Source: Phycisphaera mikurensis (GTDB lineage: Bacteria > Planctomycetota > B15-G4 > JADJEK01). From it: a DNA stretch of 39,427 nt. Position 1 is the first letter of the stretch. Every line of letters starts with the position of its first letter. The stretch is from contig DYIW01000012.1 of assembly GCA_020723465.1 (NCBI GenBank), positions 1-39,427 on the forward strand, written 5' to 3'. The position numbers and the translations under genes are program-made. Of the stretch, positions 32,722-39,427 are shown piece by piece. Below the pieces are notes generated by a model. The model saw only the letters and a list, made by a program, of their open reading frames with translations, was not told where the DNA came from and searched no databases.

Positions 32722-34842
32722 TTATGGCTCCTCGGGGCGCCGGAACAAGTGGCTCTGTTCGACCGGGGCGATCTCGTCGAAGCCCACGGTCAGGGACATC
32801 GCCCGGTAGTCGACCTCCACCTTCTCCTCCTTGGCGATGACGCGCCGCACCAGGCAGACCTCGTTGTGCCGCAGCAGGAACACCTTCTCGCCCTTCTTCA
32901 GCTTGCGGCCGAAGCGACGCCGCTGCTCGGCCAGCGGGGAGGCCGAGAGCGCCCGCCGCATCGCTTCCATGATCTGCCCGGCGGCCAGCGCCGCGCGGCC
33001 GCCGTGGGCCAAGAGCGCGCGCCGCGGCGCGTCGATCTCCTCGGCCAGGCGGCTGAGGCGGCTCTCGGCCGCGAGCTCGGCCTCGACCAGAAGAGTCGCT
33101 CCCTTCTCCGCCAGACGCCGCTCTTCCGCCGCGGCACGGCGCGCGGCCTCGGCCGCGGCGCGGCGGTCCGCCTCGGCCTCGGCACGCAGGCGCTCCACGG
33201 CCGCGCGCGCGCGGTCGAGCTGGTCGAAGAGCGCGCTCTGGTCACGTCCCGCGGCGCCGAGCAGCGTGTCCGCGGCGGCGATGATCTCGCTCGCCACTCC
33301 CAGGTTGCGCGCGATCCTGAGCGCGTTCGACGCGCCCGGGATGCCCGCGATCAGCCGGTACGTGGGCTTGAGGCTGTCTGGATCGAACTGCATGGAGGCG
33401 TTGGCCGCGCGCGGCCGGCGGCCAGCGAACTCCTTGAGCCGCCCGAGGTGGGTGGTGACCACGGCCAAGAGCCCGCGCTCGAGGATGTGGTCCAGGAGCG
33501 CGGCCGACAGCGCCTCGCCTTCCAACGGGTCCGTGCCCGAGCCCAGCTCGTCGAGCAGCACCAGCGCCCCGGGCCGCGCCGCGGCCAGGATGGCCGAGAT
33601 GCGGCTGATGTGGCCGGAAAACGTCGAGAGGCTCTGCGTCAGATCCTGCTCGTCGCCCACGTCCGCGTACACGCCCGGGAACCAGGGGATGCGCGCCCCG
33701 GCCGCGGCCGGCACGAAGCTGCCGCTGCGCGGCAGGAGCGCCAGCAGGCCGATGGCCTTGAGCGTCACGGTCTTGCCGCCGGTGTTCGGGCCGGTGAGCA
33801 CCATCACGTCGAAAGAGTCGCCGAGGCGCAGGGAGAAGGGCACGACCGCGCGCCGCGCCGCCTCGCGGCGCACGCCCGCGTCGCCCTCGGCGCGGTCGAA
33901 GGAGAGCGCGAGCAGCAGGGGATGGCGTGCGTCGCCTGCCTCGAGCGCGCCCGTCTCCACGAGGATCGGCTCCTCCAGGCCGAGGTCGGCGGCCACGGCC
34001 GCGCGCGCGCACGCCAGATCGAAGCGCGCTACCTGCGCGCGCACCCGCTGGAGGTCCGCGGCGCGATCGAGAGCGCGCCTGGTGAAGCGCCACAGCAGGC
34101 GCGCCACCTCGCGCTCCTCGTCGATCGCCAGGTCGCGCAGCCGGTTCTGCTCCTCGACCACGGCCTCGGGTTCGACGTAGACCGTGGCGCCGGTGGCCGA
34201 GCGGTCGTGGTAGAGCCCCTTCACCTGGCCGCGCGCGCCGGCGCGCACCGCCAGCACGAAGCGGCCGTCGCGCAGCGACGGGTGGCCCGAGCGCAGGAAG
34301 GGACGCACTTCCTGGCGGCTGGCGAAGCGCTCGATCTCGCGCCGCACGCGCTCCTTCAGCTCGGCGATCTCGAGCCGCAGGCCGCGCAGTCGCTCGCTGG
34401 CCGAGTCGAGCAGCAGGCCGCGCTCGTCCACGGCCAGCTCCAACTCGCGCACGAAGGACGCGAGATCCGGCAGGGCCGCGCCGATGGCGCGCAGCGCCGG
34501 CTGCGCGGCGAGCGCGTGCAGCTCCTGGCGCAGGTCGCGCGCCGCGCGCAGGAAGCGGAACAGCACGGCCAGCTCGCGCGCCAGGAGCGGCGTACCGCGG
34601 CCGCGCGCCTGCTCGAGCAGGTCGAGCCCGTCCTCCTCGACGCGCAGTCGCGGCAGCGCGCCCGCCGCGGCCAGCAGCAGGGCCTCGCGCGTCTCGGCGA
34701 GCAGCTGCCGCGCCTCGTCGAGGCTGGCCGCGGGACGCGTCGCGCGCGCCGCCGCGCCGCCGGCGCGGCAGGCGGCGCGCCGCGCCACGTGCTCGTTCCA
34801 GGCGTCCGTTTCGAGGACCCGCAGTGCGTCCCGGTCGGTCAT
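32722..34842 (-). CDS. mutS2: MutS2-family ATPase without Smr domain
   Basis: MutS2 proteins act on branched DNA or on collided ribosomes. The 706-residue product has the lever/clamp region, the ABC-type ATPase with P-loop GPNTGGKT (351-358), Walker B LVLLDELGSGTDP (427-439) and TTH (463-465). An Ala/Arg/Glu coiled coil follows (about 540-620), then a small KOW-like segment (KKGEKVFLLRHNEVCLVRRV). The protein then ends: the C-terminal Smr nuclease domain of typical roughly 780-residue MutS2 is absent, and no Smr-like frame lies in the 45 bases before the next gene. The ATG start is preceded by a divergent promoter region. Confidence 0.92.
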   Translation of the reverse strand: MTDRDALRVLETDAWNEHVARRAACRAGGAAARATRPAASLDEARQLLAETREALLLAAAGALPRLRVEEDGLDLLEQARGRGTPLLARELAVLFRFLRAARDLRQELHALAAQPALRAIGAALPDLASFVRELELAVDERGLLLDSASERLRGLRLEIAELKERVRREIERFASRQEVRPFLRSGHPSLRDGRFVLAVRAGARGQVKGLYHDRSATGATVYVEPEAVVEEQNRLRDLAIDEEREVARLLWRFTRRALDRAADLQRVRAQVARFDLACARAAVAADLGLEEPILVETGALEAGDARHPLLLALSFDRAEGDAGVRREAARRAVVPFSLRLGDSFDVMVLTGPNTGGKTVTLKAIGLLALLPRSGSFVPAAAGARIPWFPGVYADVGDEQDLTQSLSTFSGHISRISAILAAARPGALVLLDELGSGTDPLEGEALSAALLDHILERGLLAVVTTHLGRLKEFAGRRPRAANASMQFDPDSLKPTYRLIAGIPGASNALRIARNLGVASEIIAAADTLLGAAGRDQSALFDQLDRARAAVERLRAEAEADRRAAAEAARRAAAEERRLAEKGATLLVEAELAAESRLSRLAEEIDAPRRALLAHGGRAALAAGQIMEAMRRALSASPLAEQRRRFGRKLKKGEKVFLLRHNEVCLVRRVIAKEEKVEVDYRAMSLTVGFDEIAPVEQSHLFRRPEEP

Positions 34843-34880
34843 GACGCCTTCCGGCCGGAGCCTGGAGCCGGCGCGAGCGT

Positions 34881-34910
34881 TTGACCTGTCCCGCGCGGCG
34901 CCGGTAGACT
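34881..34910 (+). promoter_or_regulatory. promoter of the plus-strand CBS-GT2 pair
   Basis: A TTGACC -35 element (34881-34886) and a TAGACT -10 element (34905-34910) with an 18-base spacer lie in the 95-base divergent gap between mutS2 and the CBS gene. The predicted start site is about 20 bases before the ATG. Confidence 0.5.
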
Positions 34911-34937
34911 CCGCCGTATCTTCAGTCGGGGCACGTC

Positions 34938-36299
34938 ATGATCCACGACTCGGTCCTCAGCCTCATCGGCAACACCCCGCTGGTGCGCCTCAACAGGGTG
35001 GCGCGCAGCGTCAAGGCCAGCGTCATCGCCAAACTGGAGTACCTGAACCCCGGCGGAAGCGTCAAGGACCGCGTCGGCATCGCCATGCTCGGCGAGGCCG
35101 AGAAGCGCGGCGTGCTCAAGCCCGGCGCCACCATCGTCGAGGCGACCTGCGGCAACGCCGGCGTCGGCCTGGCGCTCGCCTCCGTGGCGCGCGGCTACAA
35201 GATGATCTTCACCATGCCGGACCGTATGAGCCAGGAGAAGGTGGACACGCTCAAGGCGTTCGGCGCCCAGGTGATCCTCGCCCCGAGCGCGGTCGAGCCG
35301 GGCGATCCGCGCAGCTACCGCTCGCTCGCCGCGCGCCTGGCGCGCGAGATCCCGGGCGCCTTCCAGCCCAACCAGTTCGAGAACCCGGCCAACCCGCTGG
35401 CGCACTACCAGGCGACCGGGCCGGAGATCTGGGAGCAGACCGAGGGGCAGGTGGACGCCGTGGTCGCCGGCATGGGAACGGGCGGGACGATCTCGGGCAT
35501 CGCGCGCTTCCTCAAGGAGAAGAAGCCGGAGGTGCAGATCGTGGTCGCCGACCCGGACGGGTCGGCGCACGCCGGCCTGATCAAGGGCGGCCGCGCGGGC
35601 GAGCCGCACGCCTTCAAGATCGAGGGCATCGGCGACGACACCCTGGCGGCGATCGCCGACCGCGGCCTGATCGACGAGGTGGTGACGGTCAGCGACAAGG
35701 ACGCCTTCACCATGGCGCGGCGCCTGGCGCGCGAGGAAGGGCTCTTTTGCGGCGGCTCGGCCGGCGCGAACGTGTGCGCCGCGCTGCGCTTCGCGCGCGC
35801 CCTGCCGCGCAGCAAGAACGTGGTGGCGATCCTGCCGGACGCGGGCACGCGCTACCTGTCGCGCATCTTCAACGACGCCTGGATGGAGGAGAACCAGCTC
35901 CTCGAGGAGACCATCGAGCAGACCGCCTTCGAGATCCTGATGGCCAAGAGCGAGCTGCCCGCCGGATTCGTCTTCATCGGCCCGGACGAGCCGGCGCAGA
36001 AGGCCATCTCGCTCATGCGCCGCCTGGAGATCTCGCAGATCCCCGTGATCGAAGAGGACCGCAACCTGGGCGTGGTCGAGGAGACCAAGATGATCGACCT
36101 GCTCATCCAGAAGGCCGATCTCGAGGCCACGCGCGTGCGCGACGTGATGGGCCCGCCGCTCCCCGAGGTGGACCTCTACGCCGACGTGAGCGACATCTCC
36201 GCGCTGCTCGCCGCCGGCATGCCCGCGGTGCTGGTGAAGATGGGCGGCTGGTCCTACTCGATCATCACCAAGTTCGACCTGCTGCACGCGCGGCGCTGA
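34938..36299 (+). CDS. cystathionine beta-synthase-like PLP enzyme with CBS domains
   Basis: The 453-residue product is a fold type II PLP enzyme of the cysteine synthase/cystathionine beta-synthase family. The PLP lysine is Lys43 (NPGGSVKDR). The substrate loop TCGNAG (69-74) departs from the usual TSGNTG. The phosphate-binding loop is GMGTGGTISG (177-186), and GGSAG (271-275) completes the site. From about residue 335 a CBS-domain pair follows, as in eukaryotic and some bacterial CBS. There is no heme domain. Activity as CBS or O-acetylserine sulfhydrylase cannot be settled from sequence. No other sulfur gene is nearby. Confidence 0.88.
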   Translation: MIHDSVLSLIGNTPLVRLNRVARSVKASVIAKLEYLNPGGSVKDRVGIAMLGEAEKRGVLKPGATIVEATCGNAGVGLALASVARGYKMIFTMPDRMSQEKVDTLKAFGAQVILAPSAVEPGDPRSYRSLAARLAREIPGAFQPNQFENPANPLAHYQATGPEIWEQTEGQVDAVVAGMGTGGTISGIARFLKEKKPEVQIVVADPDGSAHAGLIKGGRAGEPHAFKIEGIGDDTLAAIADRGLIDEVVTVSDKDAFTMARRLAREEGLFCGGSAGANVCAALRFARALPRSKNVVAILPDAGTRYLSRIFNDAWMEENQLLEETIEQTAFEILMAKSELPAGFVFIGPDEPAQKAISLMRRLEISQIPVIEEDRNLGVVEETKMIDLLIQKADLEATRVRDVMGPPLPEVDLYADVSDISALLAAGMPAVLVKMGGWSYSIITKFDLLHARR

Positions 36300-36336
36300 T
36301 GACAGCGGCGGCGCGGCGCGGCGAGAAGCGGACGAC

Positions 36337-37182
36337 ATGACCGACCTGTCCATCGTCATCCCGGCCCTCAACGAGACCGAGGGCATCCGGGCCACGCTGG
36401 AGCGCCTGCGGCAGGCGCTCGGCGGTCTCGACGCCGAGATCATCGTGGTGGACGACGGCTCCACCGACGACACGGCCGCGCAGGCCGAGGCGGCGGGAGT
36501 GCGCGTCATCCGCCACGAGAAGAACCGCGGCTACGGCGCGGCGCTGAAGACCGGCATCCGCCACGCGCGCGCCGGCGTCATCGGCATCGCCGACGCCGAC
36601 GGCACCTACCCGGTGGAGCGCCTCGCCGCCCTGTTCCGCGAGATGGGGTCCACCTACGACATGGTCGTGGGCGCGCGCACCGGCGCGAGCGTCGCCATCC
36701 CGCCGCTGCGCCGGCCGGCGAAGCGGGCGCTCAACCTGCTGGCGAACCTGCTCACCGGCCAGAAGATCCCCGACCTCAACTCCGGCCTGCGCGTCTTCCG
36801 GCGCGCCGTGGCCGAGAAGTACCTGCACTTCCTGCCGGCCGGCTTCTCCTTCACCTCGACCATCACGCTGGCGATGCTGAACGACGACTACCTGGTCAAG
36901 TTCGTGCCCATCGACTACTACCCGCGCGCCGGCAAGTCGAAGATCCGGGCGTTGCGCGACACGAGCGGCTTCCTGCTGCTCATCCTGCGCGTGACCATGT
37001 ACTTCAACCCGCTGAGGATTTTTCTGCCGGTGAGCGGCCTACTGCTCCTCGCCACGGCCGCGGCCGTCCTCGTCGACCTGCACAGCGCTGCCGGCCTCTC
37101 GGACAAGACCGTGGTGCTCTCGCTCGCCACGGGCATGGTCTTCCTGGTCGGCCTGCTGGCCGACGCCGTGGCGCACCGGTAG
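36337..37182 (+). CDS. GT2 family glycosyltransferase with two membrane helices
   Basis: The 281-residue product is a GT-A inverting glycosyltransferase of family 2, close to the dolichyl/polyprenyl-phosphate mannosyltransferase group. Motifs are IVIPALNE (6-13), DDGSTDDT (39-46), DADGTYP (86-92) and DLNSGLRVFRR (146-156). Two hydrophobic helices follow at about residues 228-250 and 258-279, placing it in the inner membrane. The likely acceptor is a polyprenyl phosphate, but the sugar is unknown. It follows the CBS gene by 37 bases with no clear ribosome-binding site; a shared transcript is probable, a shared pathway is not evident. Confidence 0.85.
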   Translation: MTDLSIVIPALNETEGIRATLERLRQALGGLDAEIIVVDDGSTDDTAAQAEAAGVRVIRHEKNRGYGAALKTGIRHARAGVIGIADADGTYPVERLAALFREMGSTYDMVVGARTGASVAIPPLRRPAKRALNLLANLLTGQKIPDLNSGLRVFRRAVAEKYLHFLPAGFSFTSTITLAMLNDDYLVKFVPIDYYPRAGKSKIRALRDTSGFLLLILRVTMYFNPLRIFLPVSGLLLLATAAAVLVDLHSAAGLSDKTVVLSLATGMVFLVGLLADAVAHR

Positions 37183-37185
37183 GGG

Positions 37186-37206
37186 GACGGCGCGCGCCCG
37201 CGCGTC
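37186..37206. terminator. possible bidirectional hairpin between convergent genes
   Basis: An eight-pair, GC-rich stem with one bulge and a four-base loop fills the 22-base gap between the convergent GT2 and HU genes and reaches the HU stop codon. It has no T-run on either side, so a terminator role is only suggested by its position. Confidence 0.3.
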
Positions 37207-37579
37207 AGCCGATGTCCACCGGCCGATCCGGCCCGGAGCCAGCGGGCCGTCCAGGATCCATCCCCGTGCCGCGCCGCGGCCCCGAAGGCGCGTCGCCCAC
37301 GCCCACGCGCTCGCGCATCACCCGCCCCACCTTGAACTTGACGACTTTCTTGGGGGGAACGTGGACCTTCTCCAGGGTCCGCGGGTTCTGCGCGCGCCTG
37401 GCCTTCCTGGACTTCACCTCGAACACGCCGAAGTCCCTGAACTCCAAGCGGTTGTCCTGGGATAGCTCCCTGATGATCTCATCCAGGAACATCTGGATGA
37501 TCTCCTTGGTGACGACCTTGGTCTGGTTGGTCCGGTCCGCGATTCGATTCACGAGTTCCTTCTTCGTGATCGTGACCAT
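37205..37579 (-). CDS. HU/IHF-family DNA-binding protein with C-terminal tail
   Basis: HU and IHF dimers bend DNA and compact the nucleoid. The 124-residue product has the complete family core in residues 1-92 (TITKKELVNRIADRT, FLDEIIRELS, then the signature FGVFEVKSRKARRAQNPRTL and VPPKKVVKFKVGRVM). A roughly 30-residue Gly/Pro/Arg tail follows (GDAPSGPRRGTGMDPGRPAG...), absent from the usual 90-residue proteins. The ATG has an AGGAG site five bases upstream. A TTGACA promoter lies about 80 bases upstream. Whether it is HU or IHF cannot be decided from sequence. Confidence 0.93.
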   Translation of the reverse strand: MVTITKKELVNRIADRTNQTKVVTKEIIQMFLDEIIRELSQDNRLEFRDFGVFEVKSRKARRAQNPRTLEKVHVPPKKVVKFKVGRVMRERVGVGDAPSGPRRGTGMDPGRPAGSGPDRPVDIG

Positions 37580-37656
37580 CGCAGCTCCTCTCCGTGTGCT
37601 TCTTCCGCTTCAGACGCCGCCGAATGCTCGATGTGCCAGAATCTGATATCGGATGA

Positions 37657-37684
37657 AGGCTAGATATAAATAACACTCTGTCAA
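37657..37684 (-). promoter_or_regulatory. promoter of the HU-family gene
   Basis: A perfect TTGACA -35 (37679-37684) is followed after 16 bases by TAGCCT (37657-37662). The spacer is strikingly AT-rich (TTATTTATAT) for this genome. The element lies in the 213-base gap between dtd and the HU gene and reads towards HU. Confidence 0.6.
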
Positions 37685-37792
37685 GAAAGATTTTGCGACG
37701 GGCGCCCTCGTCCAGCACCTGTACAGCCGGCTTCCGGCTCGCTTCCGAGGCACATGCCCGCGCTCAGCCGTTACCCGCTCCACCCTAGATGT

Positions 37793-38263
37793 TTAGCTCG
37801 AAGCGGCGCCTCTCTCGCGCCAGATCGCCGAATCGAGCACGAAAGTCGCGGGCCCCTGGTTGACCAGGGAGACCTCCATGCTCGCGCCGAATCTGCCTTG
37901 CGCAACCGCAAGTCCTTGTTCCCCCATGACCTTGGCGAAGAAGCCGACCAGCTCCTCCGCGCGCTCCGGCGCTTCCGCGTCGTCGAAGCCAGGACGCCTG
38001 CCGCGGCGCAGGTCCGCGCACAGCGTGAACTGCGGCACGACCAGGACATCGAGGCGCAGGTCGAGCGCGCTCCGATTCATGCGCCCGGCCGCGTCCTCGA
38101 AGATGCGCAGGGCCGCGACCTTGCAAGCGAGCAGGCGCGCATCCTCCTCGCCGTCGCCGGCGCGCACGCCGAGCAGGACGAGCAGCCCGCGGCCAATGTT
38201 CGAGACGAGCTGCCCGCTCACGGCGACGCTCGCCCGCGAGACCCTCTGGACCACGGCGATCAT
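37793..38263 (-). CDS. dtd: D-aminoacyl-tRNA deacylase
   Basis: DTD removes D-amino acids, and glycine from tRNA-Ala, using a Gly-cisPro motif that excludes L-aminoacyl-tRNA. The 156-residue product starts MIAVVQRVSRASV with the family QRV-RASV opening and ends NQGPATFVLDS, keeping the Gly137-Pro138 pair. The other signature, usually SQFTL, reads PQFTL at residues 77-81. The ATG overlaps the stop of the upstream TPR gene as ATGA, so the two are coupled. Length is close to the usual 145-150. Confidence 0.93.
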   Translation of the reverse strand: MIAVVQRVSRASVAVSGQLVSNIGRGLLVLLGVRAGDGEEDARLLACKVAALRIFEDAAGRMNRSALDLRLDVLVVPQFTLCADLRRGRRPGFDDAEAPERAEELVGFFAKVMGEQGLAVAQGRFGASMEVSLVNQGPATFVLDSAIWRERGAASS

Positions 38264-39261
38264 CGCTCCTCCGCAGGCCTCCCCGCCTGCGCGCCACGCT
38301 GCCGCTCCAGCTCGGCCAGGCGCACGGGCGCGTAGATCAGCCGATCCGCATCCGACTGGTTCTCGGCGCGCGGCCCCTGCCAGTGAATGAACTCCTCGAA
38401 GCAGCGGCGCGCGTCCTCGGGCCGGTCGAGGTGCTCCTGGTAGAGCAGGCCCAGGTTGAACAGCGCCGAGGGCTCCTGGTGCTGGATCGACTCGTAGAGG
38501 CGGCTCGCTGCCTCGAACTTGCGCTGCTCCGTGAGACAGACCGCCAGGCCGACCACGGCCTCGGTCATGCTCTCGTCCATGTCCAGGAGGATGCGATAGT
38601 GCTCCTCCGCTTCGCCCGGCCGGTGCAGCTCGCGGTGCAGGATGGTGGCGAGGTTGTAGAGCGCCTGCGTGTCGCCGCCGCACAACCGCAGGTAAGCGCG
38701 GTAGTCCTCGGCCGCTCCCTCGAAGTCGGCGATCTGATCACGCACCTGGGCCCGCGCCAGCAGCGCCAGGTCGAACTGCGGATGGTGGTCGAGCGCCTCG
38801 CTCAGGGACTCCTCGGCCTCGCGGCAGCGGTTCCCCCGCGCCGCGGCCACGCCGCGCGCGAGATGCGCCCAGGGGAAGGCCGGCTCCAGCTCGAGCGCCC
38901 GCTCGATGAGATGCGCCGCTTCTTCCTGGTCCGCGGTGACGCGCGCCAGGAGCACGTGCGCCGCCGCATCCTCGCGCTCGCGCACCAGGCCGCGCGCAAA
39001 CTCCTCGGCCGCGCCCGTCCGCCCGAGCGCGCAGAGCGCGTCCTGGTGCGCCCTGAGGCCGCGGAAGTAGCCGGGCTCCGCCGCGATCACGCGCTCCAGA
39101 CTGGCGAGCGCTGCCTCGGCCTGCCCGTTGGCGAGGAGCGCTTCGGCCTCGCGCACCTGTTCGCGCCTGGCGGGCGCGGCCTCCTCGCAGGCCGGCAGGC
39201 CGCGCGCCGGCAGCCGGCAGGCGGAGGCGAACAGCAGCAGCAAGAGCGCCAGGACCCGCAC
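38260..39261 (-). CDS. TPR-repeat lipoprotein
   Basis: The 333-residue product starts with a short signal peptide (RVLALLLLLFASAC) whose Cys15 fits a lipobox, so it is probably a lipoprotein. The rest is a run of roughly seven to eight tetratricopeptide helical pairs, recognisable from repeated A-x3-Y/F and A-L spacing (for example AAEDYRAYLRLCGGDTQALY, GEAEEHYRILLDMDESMTEA, LFNLGLLYQEHLDRPEDARR). TPRs mediate protein-protein contacts; the partner is unknown. The start is GTG at 39259-39261, with only a weak ribosome-binding site. It is coupled to dtd. Confidence 0.75.
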   Translation of the reverse strand: MRVLALLLLLFASACRLPARGLPACEEAAPARREQVREAEALLANGQAEAALASLERVIAAEPGYFRGLRAHQDALCALGRTGAAEEFARGLVREREDAAAHVLLARVTADQEEAAHLIERALELEPAFPWAHLARGVAAARGNRCREAEESLSEALDHHPQFDLALLARAQVRDQIADFEGAAEDYRAYLRLCGGDTQALYNLATILHRELHRPGEAEEHYRILLDMDESMTEAVVGLAVCLTEQRKFEAASRLYESIQHQEPSALFNLGLLYQEHLDRPEDARRCFEEFIHWQGPRAENQSDADRLIYAPVRLAELERQRGAQAGRPAEER

Positions 39262-39270
39262 GGACTTAGC

Positions 39271-39285
39271 GCGGGCTTCGCCCGC
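39271..39285. repeat. perfect GC hairpin between divergent genes
   Basis: A 15-base perfect inverted repeat (GCGGGC-TTC-GCCCGC) lies ten bases upstream of the TPR gene start, in the divergent gap to the edge gene. It could be a terminator-like or transposon-end structure; nothing further supports either. Confidence 0.35.
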
Positions 39286-39362
39286 AACCGAAGTATTGGA
39301 ACGGCGTCGCTCCCCGAGTAGGACGGTTGTTGTTGAAGCAGCCGCTGCGCGAGGACGACGCC

Positions 39363-39427
39363 ATGAAGGAGCTTCTATCGCATTTCGGCTCGCGGATCAC
39401 CGGGGTCCTGTCGGGATTCGATCGACT
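39363..39427 (+). CDS. 5' end of a gene resembling a multicopy, mobile-like family
   Basis: The last 65 bases encode MKELLSHFGSRITGVLSGFD and continue past the edge. The ATG is preceded by a GAGGACG motif. The ITGVLSGFDR signature recalls a family of about 400-500 residues, annotated hypothetical, that I have seen in many copies per genome in planctomycetes and acidobacteria. Only 21 residues are visible, so both the family and its mobility are inference. Confidence 0.4.
   Translation, partial: MKELLSHFGSRITGVLSGFDR

Noticed and set aside
32240-32722. A 161-codon upstream extension of the aroC frame
   Set aside because: The extension overlaps the response regulator gene in another frame, and the conserved chorismate synthase N-terminus starts at 32239.
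32581-34884. A 767-codon plus-strand frame opposite mutS2
   Set aside because: Antisense to conserved MutS2 motifs and of low-complexity Arg/Gln/Ala/His composition.

Overview
The window is high-GC bacterial chromosome. About 31 kb of it (positions 236 to 30960, all minus strand) is the core transcription-translation supercluster. In transcription order it runs tRNA-Thr, tRNA-Tyr, tRNA-Gly, tuf, secE, nusG, rplK, rplA, rplJ, rplL, rpoB, rpoC, rpsL, rpsG, fusA, then the complete S10 group (rpsJ to rpsQ), the spc group (rplN to secY), infA, rpmJ, and the alpha group (rpsM, rpsK, rpsD, rpoA, rplQ). Having the L11, rpoBC, str, S10, spc and alpha blocks in one co-directional run is an ancestral-looking arrangement. 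Translational coupling is heavy: there are many ATGA/GTGA overlaps, and six genes use GTG starts that were fixed from protein homology and Shine-Dalgarno sites.

Upstream of the tRNA/tuf unit lies a smaller minus-strand group, mutS2, a stand-alone response-regulator receiver gene, and aroC. Divergent from mutS2 is a plus-strand pair: a cystathionine beta-synthase-type PLP enzyme with a C-terminal CBS module, and a GT2 glycosyltransferase with two membrane helices. Convergent with that pair are an HU/IHF-family gene (own TTGACA promoter), dtd, and a TPR lipoprotein gene. At the right edge a plus-strand gene begins whose first 21 residues resemble a multicopy, mobile-like uncharacterised family.

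The organism cannot be named from this window. Several features look planctomycete-like or related from memory: an EF-Tu with KTVTI in place of RGITI, an EF-G resembling the spd type, the SecY sequence, the L16 N-terminus and the S7 C-terminus. I lean to Planctomycetota or a neighbouring lineage at roughly 0.5 to 0.6 confidence. Zinc-ribbon (C+) forms of S4, S14, L24 and L36 are all present.

I see no novel defence, biosynthetic or mobile system; this is mostly housekeeping DNA. Points worth a second look are the EF-Tu switch I variant, MutS2 without an Smr domain, a DTD with PQFTL instead of SQFTL, the compressed spc group (no rpmD, adk or map), the S10 promoter and structured leader, the 402-bp rplL-rpoB gap, and the gene start at the right edge.
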